The notes below the pieces were generated by a model, which was not told where the DNA came from, searched no databases, and saw nothing but the letters and a program-made list of their open reading frames with translations. Position numbers and translations under genes: made by a program. Positions 35,964 through 44,474 of a stretch of DNA of 64,000 nt are shown piece by piece. How positions within the stretch are numbered: the stretch's first letter is position 1; every line of letters starts with the position of its first letter. Source of the stretch: Ochrobactrum sp. RH2CCR150 (GTDB lineage Bacteria; Pseudomonadota; Alphaproteobacteria; Rhizobiales; Rhizobiaceae); assembly GCA_014138095.1 (NCBI GenBank), contig JACGXE010000006.1:62001-126000 (forward strand), written 5' to 3'.

Positions 35964-36779
35964 TTATGCTGGTATTGCTTTTGCACCAGCCCGCCGGAAG
36001 AAATCCGAGAACAGGCCGGTAAGAGCTTCTTTCTGTGGCGACCACTCACGGTCGGCCACGTTGCTTTCCGGTATCCAGCCAGCCTGACCCGGCAGGACAT
36101 GGGACTGAACCTTGACGCCTGCCTGACGCAGCCGCTCGGCATAAGCCTGGGTTTCGTCACGCATCGGGCATTCAGCCCCTGTGACGAGCAGTGTCGGCAC
36201 CAGACCGGCAAGACGCGTACACAGCGCAGGCGCGGCATAGGGATGGGTAAACCCACCGCACTGCCCCAGATAATGCTGCCAGCCATCCGACATTGTCTGC
36301 ACCGCACTTTCCGGGCAGTATTTGCGGAAAGATGCCGTCGCAAGGCAAGGATCGAGCATGGGCGAAAGCAATATCTGACCTTTGAGATCCGTCAGATTCT
36401 GATCTCGCGCCATAAGCGCCAAACCGGCTGCAATATTGCCGCCCGCCTCTTCACCGGCGACGAACAGCATGGACTTCTTGTGTGCAAACTCCGGGCAACG
36501 CGCACGCATCGAAGTCAGAATGGCATAGGCCACCTCAAGCGCCGCCGGGAACGGGTTGAGACAGGCCGACGAATATTCCGGCGAGACGACCACCGCTCCC
36601 GCTTCAGCAAGGGCTTCGGCGACACCCTCGCAGGCATCTGGACAATCAGCCGAGAAAGCCCCACCATGGAGATGCAGCACCACAGGTGGCGGTGAAAGCA
36701 ATTTGGCGCCGCGGTAAATGCGTGCCGTGCAGGCGCAATCGCCAGCCTGCATTGTTTCAACCGTAAACTTCTCACACAT
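35964..36779 (-). CDS. Alpha/beta-hydrolase-fold protein lacking the catalytic triad
   Basis: A 271-aa protein of the hormone-sensitive-lipase branch. The oxyanion-hole motif is present as HGGAF (residues 38-42). The nucleophile elbow normally GDSAGGN reads GEEAGGN (Glu at 111 in place of Ser). The block that normally reads DPLRDE reads CPMRDE (Cys at 204 for the catalytic Asp), and the usual HGF reads AGW (Ala at 233 for His). The rest of the fold, including ILLSPMLDP and PTLLVTGAE, is intact, so it is not a decayed gene. First gene of the hydrolase-adaptor-pump operon, divergent from a LysR regulator. A ligand-binding or sequestering role is inferred. Confidence 0.82.
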   Translation of the reverse strand: MCEKFTVETMQAGDCACTARIYRGAKLLSPPPVVLHLHGGAFSADCPDACEGVAEALAEAGAVVVSPEYSSACLNPFPAALEVAYAILTSMRARCPEFAHKKSMLFVAGEEAGGNIAAGLALMARDQNLTDLKGQILLSPMLDPCLATASFRKYCPESAVQTMSDGWQHYLGQCGGFTHPYAAPALCTRLAGLVPTLLVTGAECPMRDETQAYAERLRQAGVKVQSHVLPGQAGWIPESNVADREWSPQKEALTGLFSDFFRRAGAKAIPA

Positions 36780-36905
36780 CTTTCTTAACTCTCATGTATA
36801 GCGGCAAACCGCCATGTTCTGATATTAGCATTGTCTATTATCTGGAATAGTCCCATCATATTGGTTACACTATCCCAAATCTCGAACAATGACGGTTATT
36901 GATCA

Positions 36906-37820
36906 ATGGACCAACTCTCGGCCATGCGCGCCTTTCTCCGGGTTGTCGAAACCGGAAACTTCACGCGCGCCTCCGCTTCACTCAGCATGCCCAAGGCAAC
37001 CATCAGCAATCTTATTCAGGGATTGGAAGCCCATCTTGGCGCAAAACTCCTCAATCGCACCACCCGTCGTGTTCTCGTAACACCGGATGGCGCGCTTTAC
37101 TATGAGCGTGCAGCTCGCCTGCTCGCCGATCTGCAGGAACTCGACGGAAGTCTCTCCAGCGCACAGACCTTGCCCAAAGGTCGCCTGCGCGTGGAAATGG
37201 CGAGCGCCGTCGCCAATCTTATCGTCATCCCCGCCTTGATCGAATTTCACCAACGCTATCCCGATATCCAGATCGACCTTGGCGTTTCGGATCGCCCGGT
37301 TGATTATGTGGCGGAGAATGTAGATTGCGCCATTCGCATCGGAGAGCTGACCGATCAATCGCTGATCGCCCGGCGCATCGGCGACATGCATTTTATCGCC
37401 TGCGCCTCCGCTGAATATCTGGATCGATGTTCTACGCCACACCACCCGTCGGACCTTGCCAACAACACTTATGCGGTCGGCTATTTCCGCCCGTCGACCG
37501 GCCAGCAAATGCCGTTTCATTTCAAGCGCGGCACGGAGGAAGTCGAGATCAACGGGCGCTATGTCGTGGCCGCCAACGAGTCGACCACTTATCTTGCGGC
37601 AGTCCGCGCCGGTCTGGGTGTCGCGCAAGCGCCCTTGTTCATGGTTCAGGAGGATCTGGAAAAGGGTACGTTGCGGCCCGTTCTCGAAGACTGGCAGATC
37701 GAACCGATGCCGATTTATCTGGTCTATCCGCCCAACCGACACCTCAGCAACCGCCTGCGCGTTTTTGCCGACTGGGTGGTCAAGGTCATCGCCAAGTCGC
37801 AGATGGTGGAGCGCCGTTAA
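36906..37820 (+). CDS. LysR-family transcriptional regulator
   Basis: A 304-aa LysR regulator of the AaeR/DmlR-like branch: [56 protein letters not shown] is the DNA-binding part, and the effector domain has the [16 protein letters not shown] signature of that branch. Divergent from the hydrolase-adaptor-pump operon across 126 bases, which makes it the probable local regulator of the efflux system. Confidence 0.9.
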   Translation: MDQLSAMRAFLRVVETGNFTRASASLSMPKATISNLIQGLEAHLGAKLLNRTTRRVLVTPDGALYYERAARLLADLQELDGSLSSAQTLPKGRLRVEMASAVANLIVIPALIEFHQRYPDIQIDLGVSDRPVDYVAENVDCAIRIGELTDQSLIARRIGDMHFIACASAEYLDRCSTPHHPSDLANNTYAVGYFRPSTGQQMPFHFKRGTEEVEINGRYVVAANESTTYLAAVRAGLGVAQAPLFMVQEDLEKGTLRPVLEDWQIEPMPIYLVYPPNRHLSNRLRVFADWVVKVIAKSQMVERR

Positions 37821-38176
37821 CCGGCGTCCATCAAACGCATGAACTGGTACAGTTAAAGCCTTAGAATCGCTGGTCAGAGCACGTCACGAAACTGCGCGAA
37901 TTTATAGTCGATTTATTTCCCGATACTGGTCTTGACGAACGCTATTCCGCGCCTATTGATAATTAAATGCGTCTGTACCGGATTGAAACATATGCCTTAT
38001 TGACGTCTGCTATCGACGTCTTGGCAGTTTACTTATCATCTGACATGCAGTAGCTTCTCGTTAGCTAATATACAGGGGACTTCTTAGCTAACTCCCGTCC
38101 GTATCAGACTGCTCGATCATCTGCCCAGAACTGCTTTCGTATCTTGTTCTTATTCGTTTTGTAATGAGAGGGGACT
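37821..38176. promoter_or_regulatory. arcD-arcA upstream region with paired TTAGCTAA sites
   Basis: About 355 bases without a supported gene. Two copies of the 8-bp palindrome TTAGCTAA lie at 38061-38068 and 38084-38091, inside a larger inverted pair GTTAGCTAA-N15-TTAGCTAAC, about 23 bases apart (roughly two helical turns) and about 90 bases from the permease start. This is a good layout for a dimeric regulator. A TTGACG at 37932-37937 with TATTGA-like sequence 16 bases on is a possible, weak promoter. Confidence 0.5.
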
Positions 38177-39610
38177 ATGGCGTCAGGCGACAATCAAAAA
38201 CTTCCGCTTCTCGCGCTCACTGCCATGGTTGTGGGATCGATGGTCGGCGCGGGTATCTTCAACCTGCCCGGCCGTTTTGGCGCGGCGACCGGTCCGTTCG
38301 GGGCCATTATTGCCTGGCTGATTGCCGGTACCGGCATGTATATGCTGGCGCGCGTCTTCCAGTTATTAGCCGAGAAAAAACCCGATATCGACTCCGGTGT
38401 CTTTGCCTATGCCAAAGCCGGTTTCGGCAACTATATGGGTTTCCTGTCGGCCTTCGGCTACTGGCTCGGCAGTTGTCTCGGCAACGTGTTCTACTGGGTG
38501 CTGATCGGCTCCACGCTCGGACGTTTCTTTCCCGATCTCTTCGGCGATGGCAGCAGCATTCCAGCGATTGTCGTGTCGCTCATCGGCATCTGGGCATTTC
38601 ACCTGATGATCCTGCGCGGTGTCGAACAGGCGACGTTCATCAATACGATCGTCACCGTGGCGAAGATCGTGCCGATCATCGTCTTCATTCTCGTGCTGAT
38701 CTTTGCATTCAACTACGATCAGTTTGCCGAGAATTTCTTCGGTGGCCCGGATATGCCCGCCAAGCCGCTGATCGCGCAGGTGCGCGACACGATGCTGATC
38801 ACCGTATTCGTGTTCATCGGTATCGAAGGCGCCAGCGTTTATTCCCGCTTCGCCAAGAAGCGCTCGGATGTCGGTACGGCCACCATTCTCGGCTTTGTCG
38901 GTGTGCTGGGCCTCATGGTGGCAGTCACCTTGCTGCCCTATGCCGTCATGCCGCAATCCGCCATTGCCGCCGTCCAGCAACCTTCGCTCGCCAGCGTTCT
39001 TGAAACAGTGGCGGGCCATTGGGGTGCTGTGTTCATTTCCATCGGCGTGCTGGTTTCCGTTCTCGGCGCTTATCTCGCATGGTCGCTGATCTGCGCGGAA
39101 GTTCTGTTTGCTGCGGCAAAATCGGATGACATGCCGAAAATGTTCTCCGTGCAAAACAACAACCGCGTTCCGGCCAATGCCCTGTGGCTGACCAATATCG
39201 TCGTCTCGCTATTCGTCATCTCCACCTACTGGTCGCGGGATGCCTTCAACTTCATGCTCGACATGACCAGCGTGACCTCTCTTCTGCCTTATCTGCTCGT
39301 GGCAGGTTACGGCATTCTGGTTGCCCGTCGTGGTGAAGGTTACGCACCCGGCGAGGGCGGACGTGGACGCGATCAGGCCTTTGCCTGGATTGCGGCCATC
39401 TACACGATCTTCATGTTCGTCGCTGCCGGGCTCAAATATGTGCTGCTGGTAGCGGTTCTCTTCGTACCGGGCACGATCCTCTATTTCTGGGCAAGGCGCG
39501 AACAGAAAGTACAGCTCTTCACCAAGGTTGAACTCGTCATCTTCGGCATAACCGTGCTTGCGGGCTTGATCGGGTTCTACGGTCTGGTGACAGGCCTCAT
39601 CACACATTGA
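38177..39610 (+). CDS. Basic amino-acid antiporter, ArcD/APA-like
   Basis: A 477-aa APC-family transporter with about 13 membrane segments. The N-terminal LPLLALTAMVVGSMVGAGIFNLPGRFG is the signature of basic-amino-acid/polyamine antiporters. The next gene encodes arginine deiminase 41 bases on, which points to arginine:ornithine (or citrulline) exchange. The name arcD has been used for unrelated carrier types, so only the APA-like family is claimed. Confidence 0.87.
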   Translation: MASGDNQKLPLLALTAMVVGSMVGAGIFNLPGRFGAATGPFGAIIAWLIAGTGMYMLARVFQLLAEKKPDIDSGVFAYAKAGFGNYMGFLSAFGYWLGSCLGNVFYWVLIGSTLGRFFPDLFGDGSSIPAIVVSLIGIWAFHLMILRGVEQATFINTIVTVAKIVPIIVFILVLIFAFNYDQFAENFFGGPDMPAKPLIAQVRDTMLITVFVFIGIEGASVYSRFAKKRSDVGTATILGFVGVLGLMVAVTLLPYAVMPQSAIAAVQQPSLASVLETVAGHWGAVFISIGVLVSVLGAYLAWSLICAEVLFAAAKSDDMPKMFSVQNNNRVPANALWLTNIVVSLFVISTYWSRDAFNFMLDMTSVTSLLPYLLVAGYGILVARRGEGYAPGEGGRGRDQAFAWIAAIYTIFMFVAAGLKYVLLVAVLFVPGTILYFWARREQKVQLFTKVELVIFGITVLAGLIGFYGLVTGLITH

Positions 39611-39651
39611 CTCAATCGGCGAATAATCACGCGTAGGGAGGTTCAAGCACC

Positions 39652-40896
39652 ATGACAAACGACACTCCGCTTGGTGTACATTCTGAAGTCGGTCAACTGC
39701 GCAAGGTGCTTGTCTGTGCGCCGGGGCGTGCGCACCAGCGCCTGACGCCCAGCAATTGCGACGACCTGCTGTTCGATGATGTCATGTGGGTCGACAATGC
39801 CAAGCGCGACCATTTCGACTTCATGACCAAAATGCGTGATCGCGGCATCGAAGTGCTGGAAATGCACAATCTGCTCGCCGAAACGCTGGCCGTGCCCGAA
39901 GCCAAGAAATGGATTCTCGACCATCAGATCGTACCGAACCAGATCGGGCTTGGCCTGATTGATGAAGTGCGCTCCTATCTCGAAGGTCTGTCCAATCGCG
40001 AACTGGCGGAAACACTGATCGGCGGCCTGTCGACGACCGAGTTTCCCGAGGCGATTGGCGGCGAGCAGCTTGCGCTGATCCGGGATGCCGCCGGGGCCAA
40101 TGAATATCTGCTGCCGCCGCTGCCTAACACGCTCTACACACGCGACACCACCTGCTGGATTTATGGCGGCGTGACGCTCAATTCGCTCTACTGGCCAGCC
40201 CGCCATGAAGAGACAATCCTGACATCCTCGATCTACAAGTTCCATCCCGACTTCGTAGGCAAGGTCAATGTCTGGTGGGGCGACCCGACCAAGGATTGGG
40301 GCCTGGCCACGCTGGAAGGCGGCGATGTCATGCCCATCGGCAAGGGCAATGTGCTGATCGGCATGAGCGAGCGCACCTCCCGGCAGGCGATCAGCCAGGT
40401 CGCACAAGCCCTGTTTGCCAAGGGCGGAGCGGAACGTGTCATCGTCGCGGCTATGCCGAAACTGCGCGCCGCAATGCATCTCGATACGGTCTTCACCTTC
40501 GCCGATCGCGATTGCGTGCTGATCTATCCGGATATTGTCGACGGGATCGACGCCTTTTCCTATCGCCCGGATGGCAATGGCGGTGTCGAACTGCACAAGG
40601 ACAAGGGCAGTTTTGTCGACACCGTTCGCGATGCATTGGGCCTGAAGAAAATGCGCATCGTTGAAACCGGCGGCAATGATTACATGCGGGAGCGCACCCA
40701 ATGGGATAGCGGCGCAAATCTGGTCTGCGCTTCCCCCGGCGTCGTCTTCGCCTATGATCGCAACACCTATGCCAACACGCTGCTGCGCAAGGAAGGCATT
40801 GAGGTCATCACCATCACCGGCGCAGAACTTGGACGCGGACGCGGCGGCGGCCATTGCATGACCTGCCCGATCATTCGCGACGCCGTCGACTACTGA
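39652..40896 (+). CDS. arcA: Arginine deiminase
   Basis: A 414-aa arginine deiminase converting arginine to citrulline and ammonia in the cytoplasm. The start ([29 protein letters not shown]) is characteristic, as are [46 protein letters not shown] with the catalytic His, and the C-terminal [10 protein letters not shown] with the nucleophilic Cys at 402. GGGAGG lies upstream of the ATG. Ornithine carbamoyltransferase and carbamate kinase are not adjacent, so the rest of the deiminase pathway must be elsewhere or absent. Confidence 0.95.
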   Translation: MTNDTPLGVHSEVGQLRKVLVCAPGRAHQRLTPSNCDDLLFDDVMWVDNAKRDHFDFMTKMRDRGIEVLEMHNLLAETLAVPEAKKWILDHQIVPNQIGLGLIDEVRSYLEGLSNRELAETLIGGLSTTEFPEAIGGEQLALIRDAAGANEYLLPPLPNTLYTRDTTCWIYGGVTLNSLYWPARHEETILTSSIYKFHPDFVGKVNVWWGDPTKDWGLATLEGGDVMPIGKGNVLIGMSERTSRQAISQVAQALFAKGGAERVIVAAMPKLRAAMHLDTVFTFADRDCVLIYPDIVDGIDAFSYRPDGNGGVELHKDKGSFVDTVRDALGLKKMRIVETGGNDYMRERTQWDSGANLVCASPGVVFAYDRNTYANTLLRKEGIEVITITGAELGRGRGGGHCMTCPIIRDAVDY

Positions 40897-40976
40897 GTTC
40901 CAGTCATGGCAGGTCTCCGTCTAACTGACCGGATTTGCGTCAGCACCGCGCCAACCCTTGGCGAGGTGCTTGTCGC

Positions 40977-42062
40977 ATGACGGAAAGCACACGGACATTC
41001 GGTGTCGTCGTACCGGCCATACTTGTGCTTGCCTTGATGTATGTGGCGCAGTCGGTGTTCGCGCCGCTCGTCTTTGCGCTGTTCATCATCGCCATGGTCT
41101 GGCCATGCCAGTCCATCCTGCAACGCTATATGCCGCGCGGCCTCGCTTTGCTGATAACCCTCGTGGTGTCCATGGCCGTGATGATCGCCGTTGGATCGTC
41201 GCTGGTTTGGGGCGTCAGCAAACTCGGACAGTGGTTCTTCGTCAATGCTGACCGTTTGCAGAGCATTTATCTCGGCTGGACTGACTGGCTGGAGGAACAT
41301 GGCATTGCGCTCGTCGGGCCGCTAGCCGACCGCTTCGACGTTCTTTGGGCAGTCCGCTTCATGCAGGGCATGGCGGGACGGCTGAACAGTTTTGCCGGCT
41401 TCCTGCTTCTCGTCTTCATCTTCCTGATGCTGGGTCTGCTGGAAGTGGACGACTTCAACAAGCGCCTCACTTCGCCCCATGCCCAGCCCTATGGCAAGAC
41501 CATCCTGCTTTGCGACCGCATCATTGGCGCGAAACTGCGGCGCTATATGCTGGTGCGCACGTTTGCCAGCGTGCTTACCGGCCTGATTGTCTGGCTTTTT
41601 GCGCTTGGCGCCGGGCTGGAACTGGCGACCGCTTGGGGCGCAATCGCCTTTTCCTTCAACTATATCCCCGTGCTCGGTCCGCTCTTTGCGACGACATTGC
41701 CGACACTGTTCGCCATTGTGCAGTTCGACTCCTGGCAATTTGCCATCGTGGTGTTTCTCAGCCTCAATGTCATCCAGTTTGTGATCGGCAGCTATCTCGA
41801 ACCGAGGCTGGCCGGAGCAACGCTCTCGATCTCGCCATTCGCGGTTATATTTGCGGTCTTTTTCTGGAGCTTCATGTGGGGCATTGCGGGCGCCTTCATC
41901 GGCGTCCCGATCCTGATCGCCGTGATCGTCTTTTGCGCTGCCACGCCATCAATGGCGTGGATCGCCACGCTGATGTCAAACGACAAACCGCTTCTCTCGG
42001 ACGAACCGCCCGGCGATCTATCCGAAAATCCGAAAGCATCACCTGGAACAAAGCCAAGTTGA
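40977..42062 (+). CDS. AI-2E family transporter-like membrane protein
   Basis: A 361-aa membrane protein of the AI-2E (PerM/YdiK) family: about eight membrane helices, with the family core VLGPLFATTLPTLFAIVQF...NVIQFVIGSYLEPRLAG and a C-terminal pair of helices. Members have been linked to autoinducer-2 export or Na+/H+ exchange, and the real substrate of most is unknown. ATG at 40977 has GAGGTG upstream; the frame reaches back to 40935. It trails arcA by about 80 bases and may be cotranscribed. Confidence 0.83.
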   Translation: MTESTRTFGVVVPAILVLALMYVAQSVFAPLVFALFIIAMVWPCQSILQRYMPRGLALLITLVVSMAVMIAVGSSLVWGVSKLGQWFFVNADRLQSIYLGWTDWLEEHGIALVGPLADRFDVLWAVRFMQGMAGRLNSFAGFLLLVFIFLMLGLLEVDDFNKRLTSPHAQPYGKTILLCDRIIGAKLRRYMLVRTFASVLTGLIVWLFALGAGLELATAWGAIAFSFNYIPVLGPLFATTLPTLFAIVQFDSWQFAIVVFLSLNVIQFVIGSYLEPRLAGATLSISPFAVIFAVFFWSFMWGIAGAFIGVPILIAVIVFCAATPSMAWIATLMSNDKPLLSDEPPGDLSENPKASPGTKPS

Positions 42063-42126
42063 ACGCACCTGAATAGTATTCAATGCTATCTTAAATTACC
42101 AACCCGGTAACAAGGGAGGAACTGTT

Positions 42127-43569
42127 ATGTTTCGGCTGGGACAAAAATATCAATCCTTCGTCCATGGCTCCGGTTGCTCTTGTTTCAGCCCCGCTTTGCA
42201 ACAAGCTTCCCGCCGACTGGACAGCTTTTCACGCCGATCGTTCCTGGCAGGCCTTGGAGCCACCGCAATCGCCGCCGCCACCCCGAAGACGCTCTATGCC
42301 CAGACGACAGGCGCGACAACCAAGACCTTGTTCCGACAGGTCAAACTGTTTGACGGCAAGTCTGACAGCCTGCGCGACGACGTTCAGATTCTGGTCGAGG
42401 GCAACAAGATCATCGCCGTGGATACGACAAACAGCGCACCGCCCGCCGACGCGAAGGTGGTGGATTGCGGCGGTCGCGTTCTCATGCCCGGCCTGATCGA
42501 TGCGCACTGGCATACTCTTTATGCAGCCGTTCCCTTGAATGTCCTGCTGACCGGCGATCCGGCAGGCATATTCGCCTCATCAACGGCGGAGGCCGCTCGC
42601 ACGCTTGAACGCGGCTTTACCACCGTTCGCGACATGGGCGGGCCGGTGTTCACATTCAAACAGGCTATCGATAACGGCATTATTCCGGGGCCGCGTATTT
42701 ATCCATCCGGCGCGATGATCACCACGACGGGCGGACATGGCGATCTGAGAATGCCTTTTGAAGTTCCACGCAGCGGAAATGAACTCAGCCTCGGCGAGAA
42801 AATCGGCGGCGCGGCTATCGTGGACGATGCGGGCAGCCTCAAGATGCGCGTGCGCGAGCAATTGATGCAGGGCGCGTCTCAGGTCAAGCTGGTCGGCGGT
42901 GGCGGTGTTTCATCACCGCGCAGCCCGCTCGATATGTCCACTTTCGACGAAAACGAGATACGCGCCGCCAATGACGTGGCGCGCGACTGGAATACCTATA
43001 TGACCGTGCATGCCTATGCGCCGCACACGGTGCAACGCTCGCTGAATGTTGGCGTGGGCTGCATCGAACATGCGCATTTGATGGACGATGAAACCGCAAA
43101 GATGTTCGTCGACAAGAATGTCTGGCTGAGCACACAGCCATTCATGAGCGCGGCGGATACCGGGACGTTGAGCGGCCCCTCGGCCGAAAGAGCAGAGCAG
43201 CTGTTTGCCGCGACGCCGCATATGTATGAGCTCATTCGCAAACACGGGGTCAAAACCGCCTGGGGATCGGACATCTTGTTTTCACCCCAGCTGGCGCCAC
43301 GGCAGAGTTTCATGCTTACACATCTCAGCCAGTGGTATTCGAATGCCGAGGCGCTGCGCATGGCCACCTCCGGCAATGCGGAACTCCTCACCCTTTCTAA
43401 CCTGCGCAACCCCTATCCGGGCAAGCTCGGCGTCATCGAGAAGGACGCACTCGCCGATATTCTGGTTTTGAACACCAACCCGCTTGAAGACATTCACGCA
43501 TTGGAAAAGCCAGCCGAAACCATGGCGGTCATCATGAAGGACGGGCGCATTCACAAGAATACGCTCTGA
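42127..43569 (+). CDS. Exported metal-dependent amidohydrolase
   Basis: A 480-aa amidohydrolase of the imidazolonepropionase/prolidase-like branch. The metal-binding HxH is in MPGLIDAHWHTLY near residues 119-131, the carbamylated-Lys-type region in VKLVGGGGVSSP, further His ligands in VHAYAPHTVQ and CIEHAHLMDDE, and the Asp in TAWGSDILF. A Tat signal SRRSFLAGLGATAIAAATP lies at residues 36-54 and ends at YAQ, but it is preceded by an unusually long 35-residue segment with GSGCSCFSP. Predicted periplasmic; substrate not known. Confidence 0.85.
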   Translation: MFRLGQKYQSFVHGSGCSCFSPALQQASRRLDSFSRRSFLAGLGATAIAAATPKTLYAQTTGATTKTLFRQVKLFDGKSDSLRDDVQILVEGNKIIAVDTTNSAPPADAKVVDCGGRVLMPGLIDAHWHTLYAAVPLNVLLTGDPAGIFASSTAEAARTLERGFTTVRDMGGPVFTFKQAIDNGIIPGPRIYPSGAMITTTGGHGDLRMPFEVPRSGNELSLGEKIGGAAIVDDAGSLKMRVREQLMQGASQVKLVGGGGVSSPRSPLDMSTFDENEIRAANDVARDWNTYMTVHAYAPHTVQRSLNVGVGCIEHAHLMDDETAKMFVDKNVWLSTQPFMSAADTGTLSGPSAERAEQLFAATPHMYELIRKHGVKTAWGSDILFSPQLAPRQSFMLTHLSQWYSNAEALRMATSGNAELLTLSNLRNPYPGKLGVIEKDALADILVLNTNPLEDIHALEKPAETMAVIMKDGRIHKNTL

Positions 43570-43606
43570 CACGTCTCGTCCTGCGCGGATTGGTTCAACC
43601 TCTTTT

Positions 43607-43641
43607 TCCGATCTGGATTGTCAATCCAGATCGGATTTTTT
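43607..43641 (+). terminator. Rho-independent terminator of the amidohydrolase gene
   Basis: A perfect 13-bp stem (TCCGATCTGGATT / AATCCAGATCGGA) with a three-base loop followed by six T residues, 38 bases past the amidohydrolase stop. Confidence 0.92.
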
Positions 43642-43680
43642 ATCGGCATCAGAACGAAGAACGGCATAATTCCCCCTATT

Positions 43681-43709
43681 GTTCACCATATTGAATACAA
43701 TATGTGAAC
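43681..43709. promoter_or_regulatory. Palindromic operator-like site
   Basis: GTTCAC-CATATTG-aata-CAATATG-TGAAC forms a near-perfect 29-base palindrome with one bulged base. It lies 150 bases ahead of the small exported protein gene and just beyond a terminator, so it is more likely an operator than a terminator; no T-run follows. The regulator is unknown. Confidence 0.5.
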
Positions 43710-43858
43710 CATATGCGGGCTTTGCGCGGCTCATCATTAGGCCTATCTCATAAGCAACGGAACGACGAAACAAACGCCGCTCCTGAGTTTAAAACAGCAT
43801 TCCATGAGGCGAGTTACTCCCAACCATTGCCGGGAATGCACCTGAAGGAGATAGGAAA

Positions 43859-44092
43859 ATGAATAAGATTGTTCTTGCTGTTGCCGCCCTTGCCCTGAGC
43901 GCCGGTGCTGCCTTTGCTGAAAACCCAACCGTTGGCGAACCTGCCGATCTTTATGCAAATGATCGCACCCCGGTTGCCACGCAGAGCGTCGATTACACCG
44001 CACCTGCTGCCATCCAGCAGTCTGGCAAGGTTTTCCATGACGGCTCGGCTCACCGCTTCGGCGACGCTTCCCCGTCGTCTTATCAGAACTAA
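43859..44092 (+). CDS. Small exported protein, DUF680-like
   Basis: A 77-aa protein with a clear signal peptide (MNKIVLAVAALALSAGAAFA, cleaved before E) and a short, polar, unstructured mature part (ENPTVGEPADLYAND...FGDASPSSYQN). This shape matches the small periplasmic DUF680-type proteins common in rhizobia and Brucella relatives; function unknown. AAGGAGATAGGAAA is a strong ribosome-binding site. It is a single-gene unit ended by the terminator at 44126-44163. Confidence 0.75.
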   Translation: MNKIVLAVAALALSAGAAFAENPTVGEPADLYANDRTPVATQSVDYTAPAAIQQSGKVFHDGSAHRFGDASPSSYQN

Positions 44093-44125
44093 TAAGCATA
44101 ACGGCGAAAGCCGCACTCAATAGAT

Positions 44126-44163
44126 GCAACAAAGGGCGGAGCTTCGGCTTCGCCCTTTGTTGC
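44126..44163 (+). terminator. Rho-independent terminator of the small exported protein gene
   Basis: A 17-bp stem with one G-U pair (GCAACAAAGGGCGGAGC / GCTTCGCCCTTTGTTGC) closed by a TTCG tetraloop, followed by GTTTAAA. Confidence 0.88.
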
Positions 44164-44370
44164 GTTTAAAGCACTAGCACGACATGGCGATTATTTAGCC
44201 GAATGCCTATTTTATGAGCACCACCACCTCTTGAGCATTAAAGCCTTATGCATTTTCCTGCCAGTTTTTTGCCCGCAACTGATAAGTCGAGAAACTCTGG
44301 AAAATATAAATTGTTACTTTTCAGTAGGTTATAAAACTTCAGCCGCCGAAAAACACATGTTTTGTGAAAC

Positions 44371-44385
44371 TGGCATGACACTTGC
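44371..44385 (+). promoter_or_regulatory. Sigma-54 promoter of glnII
   Basis: TGGCATGACACTTGC keeps the -24 GG and the -12 GC at the exact ten-base spacing of sigma-54 promoters (consensus TGGCAC-N5-TTGC; one change). It lies 89 bases ahead of the glnII ATG. Rhizobial glnII genes are known NtrC/sigma-54 targets; no clear NtrC site was recognised in the 280 bases upstream. The rest of 44164-44474 shows no gene. Confidence 0.83.
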
Positions 44386-44474
44386 TTTTAAATAGGCAGA
44401 AGCAGGGAAGAGCATATTGATGGTGGCTGCCCCTACTGTGTTGGTTCAATACCCATCATAAAAGAGACTAGGCG

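Noticed and set aside
37955-37970. Possible FNR/FixK box (TTGATAATTAAA-like) before arcD
   Set aside because: Only the first half-site matches TTGAT-N4-ATCAA; the second half is too poor to call.
39643-40854. 403-codon open frame antisense to arcA
   Set aside because: Shadow of a highly conserved arginine deiminase gene.
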